From Tomocerus qinae (Eukaryota > Arthropoda > Collembola > Entomobryomorpha > Tomoceridae), in the NCBI GenBank assembly GCA_020055645.1, contig JAECZT010000007.1:1275900-1339899 (forward strand): DNA of 64,000 nucleotides, given 5' to 3'. Shown here one piece after another: positions 1 through 10,300 of this stretch (position 1 is its first letter; each line of letters begins with the position of its first letter). A model generated the notes under the pieces. The model had not been told where the DNA came from and did not search any database. It worked only from the letters and a program-made list of their open reading frames with translations. The position numbers and the translations under genes were made by a program.

Positions 1-1689
1 ATAACTGATTCTGATAAACCACTGATTGGGAGATTTTTGATATAAATTTTAGACATTTTGATAGTTCCGATCAAAAAATATTTAATTTTTTGTTCAATTG
101 ATACTAATACTATATATACCTATAAGAAGATGAAAATCGTTTTAAGGACCTACAACCTTGCCATTCAATTGTAATGATAACTGATACCGACAAACCACTG
201 ATTGGGAGATTTTTAATAAAAGTTTCAGACATTTTGATGGTTCCGATCGAAAAATATTTAATTTTTTGTTTAATTGTTACGAATATTCTGCATACCTTTA
301 AGATGATTAAAAAGGTTTAGAGGACAGATAACCTTGCCATTGAATTGTAATGACAATAGATTCTGATAAACCACTGATTTGGAGATTTTTAATCAAACTT
401 TCAGACAAGTTTGATAGTTCCGATCGAAATTTTTTTAATTTTTTGTTCAAGTGTTCCGACAATTCTATATAACTTCAAGACGAAAATTATTTAAAGGACC
501 GATAGCCTTGGCATTCAATTGTAAAGATAACTGATTCTGATAAACCACTGATTGGGAGATTTTTAATATAAATTTCAGACATTTTGATAGTTCCGATCAA
601 AAAATATTTAATTTTTTGTTCAATTGATACTAATACTCTATATACCTATAAGATGATAAAAATGGTTTTAAGGCCCGATAACCTTGCCATTCAATTGTAA
701 TGATAACTGATACCGATAAACCACTGATTGGGAGATTTTTAATAAAAATTTCAGACATTTTGATGGTTCCGATCGAAAAATATTTAATTTTTTGTTCAAT
801 TGTTACGAATATTCTGCATACCTTTAAGATGATTAAAAAGGTTTAGAGGACAGATAACCTTGCCATTGAATTGTAATTACAATAGATTCTGATAAACCAC
901 TGATTGGGAGATTTTTAGTATAAATTTCAGACATTTTGATAGTTCCGATCGAAAATTTTTTACTTTTTTGTTCAAGTGTTCCGCATATTCTATATAACTT
1001 TAAGATGAAAAATATTTAAAGGACCGATAGCCTTGCGATTCAATTGTAATGATAATTAATTCTCATTAATCACTGATTGGGAGATTTTTAATAAAAGTTT
1101 CAGACATTTTTAAATTTCCGATCAAAAAATATTTAATGTTTTGTTCAATTGTTACTAATACACTATATACCTTTAAGAAGATGAAAAAGGTTTAGTGGAC
1201 CGATAACCATACCATTCAATTATAATGATAAATGATTCTGATAAACCACTGATTGGGAGATTTTTAATAAAAATTTCAGACATTTTGATAGTTCCGATGA
1301 GAAATATTAAATTTTTTGTTGAAGGGTTCCGAATGTTCTATATACATTTAAGATGATTTAAAAGGTTTAAAGGACCGATAACCATGCCATTCAATTGTAA
1401 TGACAATAGATTCTGATAAACCTTTGATTGAGAAATTTTTAATAAAAATTTCAGACATTTTGATAGTTCCGATCGAAAATGTTTTAATTTTTTGATCAAG
1501 TGTTCCGACAATTCTATATAACTTCAAGACGAAAATTATTTAAAGGACCGATAGCCTTGGCATTCAATTGTAATGATAACTGATTCTGATAAACCAATGA
1601 TTGGGAGATTTTTAATATAAATTTCAGACATTTTGATAGTTCCGATCAAAAAATATTTAATTTTTTATTCAACTGATGCTAATACTCTA
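1..1689 (+). repeat. Satellite array, forward orientation (about 175 bp monomer)
   Basis: AT-rich tandem monomers, recognisable by the recurring blocks CCTTGCCATTCAATTGTAAT, AAACCACTGATTGGGAG and TTTCAGACATTTTGATAGTT. The CCTTG block recurs at 156, 332, 506, 682 and 858, giving periods of 174-176 bp. Monomers differ from each other by several percent. The pattern from about 640 onward repeats beyond the BEL insertion with a period near 1,050 bp (6 monomers). No gene is visible. Confidence 0.95.
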
Positions 1690-1992
1690 TGTAGAAGTAT
1701 GCAAATGATAATAAATGTACTAGTTTTTACATTTTCAGAGTGTGTTTTTATTCATAATCTTGCTTGCTATTTATACAGATTTGCGAGTGTGAATTAAATT
1801 AGAACACCTAAAATAACTGGAACACTTAACCAAATAAATAAGTAAATACATGTAATTCTTATGGGATAATAAATAGAACGATTAACCAAAGCTTACAAAT
1901 GCTATTTAATTACTATATAAATAAAAGAAACGTAATCTTTACTAAGTGAAGTGGAATTGTAAATTGTCCTACATATAAATTATAAGTTAACA
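1690..1992 (-). repeat. BEL 3' LTR
   Basis: 303 bp, TGTAGAAGTATG...AAGTTAACA on the plus strand, base-for-base the same as 15230-15532. For the minus-strand element this is the downstream (3') LTR. The flanking CTCTA at 1685-1689 is one half of the target duplication. Confidence 0.95.
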
Positions 1993-2008
1993 TATTTTTC
2001 CCGGCCTT
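1993..2008 (-). promoter_or_regulatory. Probable polypurine tract of the BEL element
   Basis: Read on the minus strand, the bases directly before the 3' LTR are a purine-rich GGCCGGGAAAAATA run, the expected place and composition for the plus-strand primer of reverse transcription. The call rests on position and composition only. The stretch from here to 2141 has no ORF and is 3' untranslated. Confidence 0.6.
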
Positions 2009-2141
2009 GATATATTATATCAATTAAAAGGATGTCTTATACTTATATTAATATATTTGTATTAAGTATATGGTACAATCTTACTTAAGCACGAAATGAA
2101 CAGGATGTGTGGTGCAGACAGATGATAAGTGTTAATGAATT

Positions 2142-3200
2142 TTATAGAGAGCATCGTTGAGTGAAGGCCGAGGAGAGTTGGGTTTGTTGTTTGTTTACTC
2201 GGTATTTCTTCCAAAATGCTTGTTGCACTGCGTGAAGTTTTGCCATTTTAGTCTTTTTATGAATAAAAAGTCTTAATGCTGCATACCTGTTAGCGTTAAC
2301 AATTGCTGATCCAGGCAGCTTTATTTCCTTTAGAAGCGTACGTCGGACTGACCAAAGTTTTTTCTTGGTAGAACGTAACTCTTCCTTCAATTGAGACTCA
2401 TTATTCTTGGTGGAACGTAGCTCTTCCTCCAGTTGTGACTCTTTATCGCTGGCTTCCTTCATTGTTTTTTCAAAGCGATTATGTTCTTGAAAGAAAGCCT
2501 GGCATCGTCTGTTGTGATCCAGAGCTTGGTCTTGAAGTTGTCCTCTCATTTCTTCTAATTGTTCTCTCAGGGCCATTGATTCATCACGTAAATAATTCCC
2601 GATTTGTTCTTTCTGCCAGTATTCCTTTTCATCATTATCTAGTGAACGTTGCAAATGGCAGTTCACGTCATTAAGTTGTTGAATTTCTTTATCCTTGAGC
2701 TCGTATTGGGCTTTCAGTTGCAAATTTTCCCTCTGATAGTTGAGAAATTTGGTAGCATACTCAATACCAATTTTTTCAGTATCCTTGTGGTGAATTCTTT
2801 CTTCAATCAGCTCTTTCTTGACAGCTTCCAATTCGGCAGTTAATCTGTTGTTTTTAATTTTTGCATTTCCATACTTTTTTATATGGAATTTGGATAAACG
2901 ATCGGCTTCTTTCTTTTCCTCCCTGACAGACCAAAATCGCTGTCGATAAGTTCTATTTTCACTTAGCAACTTCTCAGTTTCACTTTTGTGTTTATATGTG
3001 TTGTAAGCTAGTTGAAACTCAAGTTCTTCCATGCAAGTTGTTTTTACTCTTAATCTATGTTTTAGTTTTTTGTTTTTTTCTATCAACTCTTGACATACTT
3101 GGCCGTATGCCAGTAGGGATCCTCGACGATTTGAACGTGACATTATGCTTGGATAGTGATTATCGAACTGAATGAGGTAAACGTAACTAAATGATTTCAC
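2142..3200 (-). CDS. Coiled-coil accessory protein (BEL ORF3)
   Basis: A 352-codon frame between env and the 3' LTR. Most of the product (about residues 50-300) is charged, Glu/Lys/Gln-rich and low in proline and glycine, so a long alpha-helical coiled coil is likely; a near-duplicated 12-residue unit ending in LRSTKN/LRSTKK lies near residues 255-285. An internal Met at about residue 20 (MSRSNRRGS) is an alternative start. There is no signal peptide or membrane segment. I recognise no family. Standard BEL elements end with env, so this is an extra gene. Being open for more than 1 kb in an otherwise intact, recent element argues that it is expressed, probably from a spliced or subgenomic RNA. 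Possible roles (structural, RNA-binding, regulatory) are guesses. Confidence 0.7.
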   Translation of the reverse strand: MKSFSYVYLIQFDNHYPSIMSRSNRRGSLLAYGQVCQELIEKNKKLKHRLRVKTTCMEELEFQLAYNTYKHKSETEKLLSENRTYRQRFWSVREEKKEADRLSKFHIKKYGNAKIKNNRLTAELEAVKKELIEERIHHKDTEKIGIEYATKFLNYQRENLQLKAQYELKDKEIQQLNDVNCHLQRSLDNDEKEYWQKEQIGNYLRDESMALREQLEEMRGQLQDQALDHNRRCQAFFQEHNRFEKTMKEASDKESQLEEELRSTKNNESQLKEELRSTKKKLWSVRRTLLKEIKLPGSAIVNANRYAALRLFIHKKTKMAKLHAVQQAFWKKYRVNKQQTQLSSAFTQRCSL

Positions 3201-3305
3201 TAAATATCACTTATTCACTAAATTAGATTAAAGTTCACTAAATATCGATTTATTTCCTTGATTATTTCCAAAAGCAGAGTCGTAGGGGAATGACATCTTT
3301 GTAGA

Positions 3306-4124
3306 TTATGCTGTGGTTTCCTTTTTCTTCTTGGTAGGGATGCCAGTTTTTTTCTTCAAGGGTTGTTTTTTGGTTGGCCTCTTCTTGATGGTTTTTTTTA
3401 ATGAAGCTGGCGCAATCCGAAGTCGTTGATTTTTTACTTGTTCGTTTAGCCTTTTAATACATTGCCTGGCGTCGAGATGATTTTGCTTTTCTGTCATCCA
3501 GTCCCAGGTCACCCGATCACGATCCTGAGCGATTGTAATTTTTTCTTGCTGGATCTTATGATGCAAGTCACGCCAATACTCAACGTCACTTTGAAGCAGT
3601 TTTTCTCGGGCAGTTAATGTGACACCTGGCTCTAGCAATGGATGTCTGACTGGGATTATTGGAGAGTAAATTGTCTTCAACTGCTTCTCCGCTTCTTCTG
3701 CTCTTTTATGAACATCGTTGGCAAAGCGGTCCAATGAATCCAAATTTTGGGAACGTTGTTCTGCCGTATTTTTCCAATAATTGACTGCGTGCTCTGATTG
3801 TAGAATTTGTTGTCGCAATTCCAAATTTTCTTGAACTTGGAGATTGTACAATTCTTGATACCCGTTAGTTTTATCGGTTGCTTCAACAGTGGTCAAAGGT
3901 TGTAATGGTTCTGTCGAATTTGGTTCGTTTAATGATGGTTCAAGTATGGTGTCAATAAGAGAGGAAAAATCAGGAAAAAGATCTGGAAAGTCTAATTCTG
4001 GTTGTGGTAGTAGTTTATCCAGATCTGTCAAGGGGTAATCAAATTGTACCAAGGGGGGTGTGTTTAAGAACTTAGAAAGTTCTTCGGTTGCTCCAGTAAA
4101 GAAAGGAGTTAAAGGATCCATCAC
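3306..4124 (-). CDS. Acidic/coiled-coil/basic accessory protein (BEL ORF2)
   Basis: A 272-codon frame starting at ATG 4124 and ending 105 bp before the next accessory ORF. It has three visible parts: an acidic, Asp/Leu/Pro/Phe-rich N-terminus (about residues 1-85); a helical Gln/Glu-rich middle with coiled-coil character (about 90-150 and 180-230); and a strongly basic C-terminus (about 240-272, runs of KK and a KKRPTKK patch) that looks like a nuclear localisation or nucleic-acid-binding tail. Acidic region plus coiled coil plus basic tail is the layout of many transcriptional regulators and, by position after env, recalls retroviral regulatory genes. That function is inference; no family is recognised. 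The 230 bp between this gene and the end of env hold no ORF. Confidence 0.7.
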   Translation of the reverse strand: MMDPLTPFFTGATEELSKFLNTPPLVQFDYPLTDLDKLLPQPELDFPDLFPDFSSLIDTILEPSLNEPNSTEPLQPLTTVEATDKTNGYQELYNLQVQENLELRQQILQSEHAVNYWKNTAEQRSQNLDSLDRFANDVHKRAEEAEKQLKTIYSPIIPVRHPLLEPGVTLTAREKLLQSDVEYWRDLHHKIQQEKITIAQDRDRVTWDWMTEKQNHLDARQCIKRLNEQVKNQRLRIAPASLKKTIKKRPTKKQPLKKKTGIPTKKKKETTA

Positions 4125-4354
4125 TACTGCTTTGTGATGATAACTAAACTATTGACATTTATTTGTCTTATATATATGTACATCATAGCTGCCTTTTCGG
4201 GCTATTGTGATAGATTCACAAAATTAGAACGGATGCTTAAATACTTAATATTTAAAAAATAAACCTATTCCTATGTTTTAACATACATGTATTGTGCAAA
4301 TGTGGTAAGAATATCCGGGGCTTAACCTATAATCCGGGAGTTAATACCCGTCAT

Positions 4355-7345
4355 TTAGATTACTTTCTTAACAAGCCTTTTAGCACACAAATAAATAGTG
4401 CCAATAATGCAAATTATTATTATTGCTATTCCTACAAGTTTTATAATCCAGGATGAAAAATACGACGCAAGTAAAGCAGGAATATGAAGTATGGCTCTTA
4501 AGTTGGCCCAGTTAAATCCTAAGTTGTTCCAATTAAAACCAAAGGACAATGGTCTTCCAGTTGCATTCGTATTTGTGGTTGTTGGTGGATTATATGAGGT
4601 GACTGACACTTCATCACGAACATCTACGTCGTCTAAGTAGTGTAAATGTCCAGTAATTGACAACGGAATGGTTGTCTTTGCACATTTAAAAGTACAATTA
4701 AGATGCGCTTCTGGTTCAGATAATTTCATGACTAACTGGTGTTTTGTAAATTGGTCTGTTAAAGGGACTGGGCTGAAGAATCCTACTTCGGGACATTCCA
4801 AAATTCCTATTTCATTTCCGGAGTCTACGCGACCCTCAAGGGAGAGAACGGCCCCAGTCAAACATCCTCCATAGCATCCTTCTAGCTTGATTAATGCAAT
4901 TGAGCAAGATGTATCTTGAACATCTTTGGTAATCTGAAGATTCTCAGTAGTAATTTGGAGCTCTAGTGCTGTAGATGATGACGACAGAAAGTTTATATTT
5001 TCTTTTTCCGAAATGAGCATTCCGTTTGCAATTTGTAGAGGCAGCCTATTTTGATTCATGACCTTCTCAGGGTCTACGAGGTCTGATATACAATGGATAC
5101 TGTTCGTTGATGAGATTACACGAACAAGATTTAGATTAGCAAAACAATTATGATTAATTATTTTAGCGTCTTGCTCTGATCCACATCTAATTTCACCAAT
5201 TGAACCAATATTTGTTTGTTCGTGGTCACCACAGACAACAACAGAAAACTGGTTGTTTCTGGAGATTAAACATTCCTCTAATAATGGAGTGTAGGGCGAG
5301 GAGACAGATATTAATGTGAAATCAATGCTTCCAATTTTAACAGGTATTCCAGCATGAAGAATGGTAGTGTTAGTTGTTGTTTGTTGGCCAAAGTGATGTG
5401 TGATTTTTACTTTTACACTATTTTTCCATTCATGACATTTCCAAACCTTGTACACCTGGTTTGTGGGGTTCTGAAGGGAAATACGAATAAACTTGCAATC
5501 CGATACAAGTGGCCATAGACAACCTCCACTTCTTATTGATTCGCAATAACTCCATCCGAGGTTTTTCTCTGTGGATTTAAATTCCTTAATTGTATCATTA
5601 AGACCAAATTTCTCACAGTGATCAGAATGACATAATGCTGAACTGTACAAGTTATAGCATTTTAATGAGGCTGAACATTGGGGTCTTGCTCTTGGTACAT
5701 AATACAATAGTTCCTTTTTGCATGTTAATGCTACTGTTTTCGTTTCAATTGTAATTGAACCAAGATCGTTGTTTTTTGAATCCAATATATGAAAACAAAC
5801 TTTCTGATCTAAAGCAGCGAGTGACAATCTTGTGTTAATTCGAATGGCACAGGTAGTCTTTCCGTCTGAAGAAAAATGACATTCTCTGGATTGTGCTGAG
5901 ATACTGGCGAAGTCGGAACAGTTTTCCCCTACAGTGAAGATGCTGAGTAGCAAAAGGAGCGTCAGAAACCTTGAGTTAGATATATATTCTCGTCTTCTAA
6001 TTCTCGATCTTCTGCTTTCTTGGTTTGTGGCTAGTGTCGTAGGACGATGAGGAGCCACTTCAAGTAAGGGAGTCCCACCATCTTCTTGGGACGCTCGTGG
6101 GATAGGTTTGGGTATGGTTCTCTTGCGTTTTGAGTTGATATATTGTATACATATACGTAGTGGCCAGGATACGCACTTCATTATTGTATATACAACTCTT
6201 GTTACTTGGATAATTAGAATAATTAGGGAACATGTTGCTATCCCAACTGCAAATATGATTACGTATTGGACATACGTGTAGCAAGATAAATTTCTCCATC
6301 TTTCCATACAGACGTGACAATTTACAAGTTGACATACTGATAATTTTGGACAAATTATCTGTCTTTCTGTTGCAAAGTCAAAATCGAGAAAATAAAGCTC
6401 TACGTTTATTTTCCCACTAGCAATTAGCATATGTTTAGAGAATTGTAGATTTGTTTCTGATGTCGTTGGTACGATGGATACAAAATTCGGGTTCTTCTGG
6501 GCTTTAATGTATTTAGCTACAATTCCAGGTGTGCTAATTTGGAGTCCAGTCATGGTGCATTCAATTGAGCATTTTGCGCACGGGTATGTAGTCTTTGCTC
6601 GGCTTAAATCTTCCTTTCTGGTAGGGAGCAACATATGTCCCCAGCACATAGGTGTTATGTTACCTTGATCCGTTACTAATTGATGAATGGCTGAAGAGGA
6701 ATTGTATTGACATGAACAATCAGGCTTGATTTCATTGGAGCATCCAATGTTGGCACAGAAGTGATGATCTCCTGCACACTGCTTGTTTTTGCATTTTTTC
6801 GGGTTACAATTTCCAACACAAGTGTATGATTCGAAAAATTCCTTTTTTGAATTTTGTTCTAGGTTCAGTTTAGATACTGGATAAAGGTTTCCATGATGAA
6901 TAATAACTGGGACGTTGTCATATTGTTCTGTAAAATGACTACAATGTTTAAGTATATAGTCCCCAACAGCACATAATGGTGATCTTAATTCATCTTGGTA
7001 CAGAGTAGCTGTATCTATTTCTGAATCCGATGATTGACATTCTAGTTCATCCAGATTGGTATGATTGAGGTTGGCACATTTTGATTTATTATTGGTAGAT
7101 ATACATGAACCTCCATCCGATGATACTAGTTTCCCTTCTCCACATGTAACATTTCGATGGCATATAGATCCATTGGATGTTACGTGAAGCCAAGAGATTG
7201 ATTGTGTACATCCTTCGATTTCATGATGAGTTGACCAGCTGATTTCGCAAGGTGGGGCCTTGGTGAATAGATTGGGATGTGGTTGGTAATCAGCCATTGC
7301 GGAACCACTTAATAATAGTATTATTGTTGTGGTGATACATAATTG
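4355..7345 (-). other. Envelope portion with two glycoprotein-like halves
   Basis: About residues 2430-3424. First half: signal-like segment ending GSAMA (about 2430-2447), a cysteine-rich ectodomain with several N-glycosylation sequons, a transmembrane helix (about 2785-2815) and a basic cytoplasmic stretch. Second half: a new signal-like helix (about 2880-2897), a second cysteine-rich ectodomain, a C-terminal transmembrane helix (about 3393-3416) and a short basic tail ending KRLVKKVI. The arrangement, and a GCYGGCLTGA motif near 3250, resemble bunyaviral/phleboviral Gn-Gc precursors, a source already proposed for envelopes of nematode BEL elements. That homology is my inference from layout and motif, not a search result. 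It would be made at the ER and cleaved by signal peptidase. Confidence 0.65.
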
Positions 7346-10300
7346 TGTAATTGTGGTGGAAGATCGTCTTTGTCCAAGTATTAATGCTTTATAAGCACTT
7401 CGGTATTGCTTATTTGCTACGGCATAAATAAGTACATTGGTCCATGATGAGGCCCATGCCAATAGTGCACTGGCTATATGTATAGCTCTTGCCACCTTTT
7501 CTTTTTCTGGGTCATACAGATTAAGGATGATCACTGGTTGGAAGTTTAGCAGGAATCCAAGAAATACAATGCATATCATTCTAAAAAGTTGGTTTTCTTC
7601 CTTATTTTTATCCTCATAACCAGTGATTGAACGGTTGAAGTGTGTGCCAACTTGACTACGTATTTTTCGTGTATACATATAAATTCGAGTGTAGCAGTAT
7701 ATTATTACGGCTGTAGGCAGACAAATGCCGCAAATCCAGATTGCCTTTTTTGGTGATCTTCCATTTTGGTCGGGTATGATGGAACAAGAAGCAGGATTAT
7801 TTGCCTTTGGACCTAATTTTCCCCAAATCCCGAGCGCAGGAGGTGTCACCATTAGAAAGCTTGAAATCCAGGTTGCTATGATCATGAGCCAAATACGACG
7901 TTTTGAAAACAGGTTCGGATACTTCCAATGATGAACAATGCAGACGTACCGATTAATAGATATCATGAGGATATTTGCCAAACCACATATTAAATTCCCA
8001 TATAAGAGCAGAGCATAGGTTTGACAGAGAAACTTGCCAAATATCCACGCGTCGTAATAATATCTAATGGCCGTAAACGGTAGTGTGATAGTGCTAAACA
8101 GCAAATCCGAGCAACATAAGCTCATGATAAGCCAATTGAATCTGTTGTGTTTTAAATGAGGAGTTTTGTTGATGGCAATTATCGTGATCGTGTTCCCCAG
8201 AAACCCAAGGATTGCAAACATGATGACACAATAAGCTACTGTTTTCGTCAATAAATTGGATCCTGATGACTTATTTCCAACTTCTTGGGCTGAGCTTGTT
8301 GGCAAGGAGGTCATCATGAGTACAGCCGAATATATCCATGGCCATACTGTTGTCCTTGTATATTCATTTTTATGACACCTTGGAGTTTCATCATTGATCA
8401 GTGGATTCTTTTTAGTCATTGTTGTTACAACATTTTGTAACGAATCCTTGGTTAGAGATGGTAGTTGTGGAGCGTCGAAATCATCTTCGTCTGGATTCGG
8501 CAACTTTGCCAACTTTGATATTGGACGGATGAACTCTTTTACAGTTTTTTGTAATTTACCCTTTTTTTCAAGATAGGTACTCTGGGTTTCAATGGTAGTG
8601 ACTCTTGTTAATCCATCTTTGGCGGGATGGACGTTTTTAATCCTTCCTAATCGCCATTCTAAAGGAGGTTGATTATCATCCATCACAAGGACCAGATCTC
8701 CCACTGCCAAATTTGGTTTTCTTTGTGTCCATTTGGTCCGTTTTTGCAAGGAGAGAATATACTCCTTCTCCCAACGTTTCCATATTTCTTGATGTCGACT
8801 CAGGATGCGCTGGTATTTATTTAAACGGTTGTCGTTTAGATGACTGACATCGTGTTCCGGGTTTGTATGAAGTGATGTTCCAATTAGAAAATGACCAGGA
8901 GTCAGTGCCTCAAGATCATTAGGATCGTTTGAAATGGGAGTGAGAGGTCTTGAATTCACAACACTTTCTATGAAGGTGGTTATGCTTTCAAATTCTTCCC
9001 ACGTGAATACATCAGTTGCAACAATCTTTTTTAAGTGGGTTTTGAACAATCGCACCATAATTTCCCAGACTCCTCCTTTATGGGGTGCAACCGGTGGATT
9101 AAATTGCCACTGTATCTTTTCAAATTCAATGTCTGGAAGTACTTTATTCCGCATGCGAATAGCAGTTGTCATTTGAGAATGAAATTCTTTCATCCGATTA
9201 TTCGCACCGACAAAGTTGGTCCCATTATCGGAATACATATGCGAGGGTCGTCCTCGCCGGGAGACAAAGCGACGAAATGCCAGTAAAAATCCATCGATGG
9301 TCATAGAAGAGACAATTTCCAAGTGTATGGCTCTGGTGCTCATACAAACAAATAAGGTTAGCCAAACCTTAAAATTTCCCTTCCTTCCAGAAAAGTTCTT
9401 CAGTTCAAAAGGTCCGGCCAAATCAACTCCTGTATGCAAAAACGGCCGAACGTCACTAAACCGAGCCGGGGGTAATTGACCCATTAACTGTGTTTCTGGT
9501 CTTGCCTTGTATCGAAAACACACGAGACATTTGTTAATTACGCTCTTAATTGTCTTGGCCGCATTAGGGATCCAATACATCTGGCGAATATGACTGTTGA
9601 TGGTTTGTTTTCCGCAGTGGGCTAGTTTTTTGTGAACGTCCAGGATCATTGCTTTTACTAATGGATGAACGGCTGGTAGTAAAATGGGATGTTTTGTATC
9701 ATATGGTAGATTGGAATTTTTTAAACGCCCTCCGACCCTAAAGATTCCGTCAGAATCTTTAAATAAATCCAGATTTCTGAATTGTTTACTTGACAATGCG
9801 GAATGTAGCTCGGAAAATCCTTGTGTTTGAATAAGTTTTGCTAGTGTGCGTTCGGCTTGGAGTAGTTCCAATGGGGTTAAGATAGCATTTCGTGATTTTG
9901 AAGAATGTGCAAATGCTCGTAGAATATATCCCAATACGTGAAGTGCACGAGTCCATGAAGAAATACAAGTCAGTCGATCTAATACATAGTTAGAGTCAGA
10001 CGTAGTGACCGCATGGATTTGGGATTTCTGCTCAGTGGCATTGACTTCATTATTACATGTAGAGGGTTGAAAAATGGGTACTGGATATTGAGGTTGTGAT
10101 AACCATCTGGGTCCATGCCACCACAATGGATGGTTTTTAAGTTCTTCAGGATCCAAACCTCTAGAAGCACAATCGCTGGGATTGTCTTCAGAGACAATAT
10201 GGTGCCATTGAGCCTTGTCAGTTAATTCGTGAATTTGAGTTATACGATTTGCCACGTATATTTTCCAGCGATGGGGCTCTGACCAAATCCAATTGAGAAC

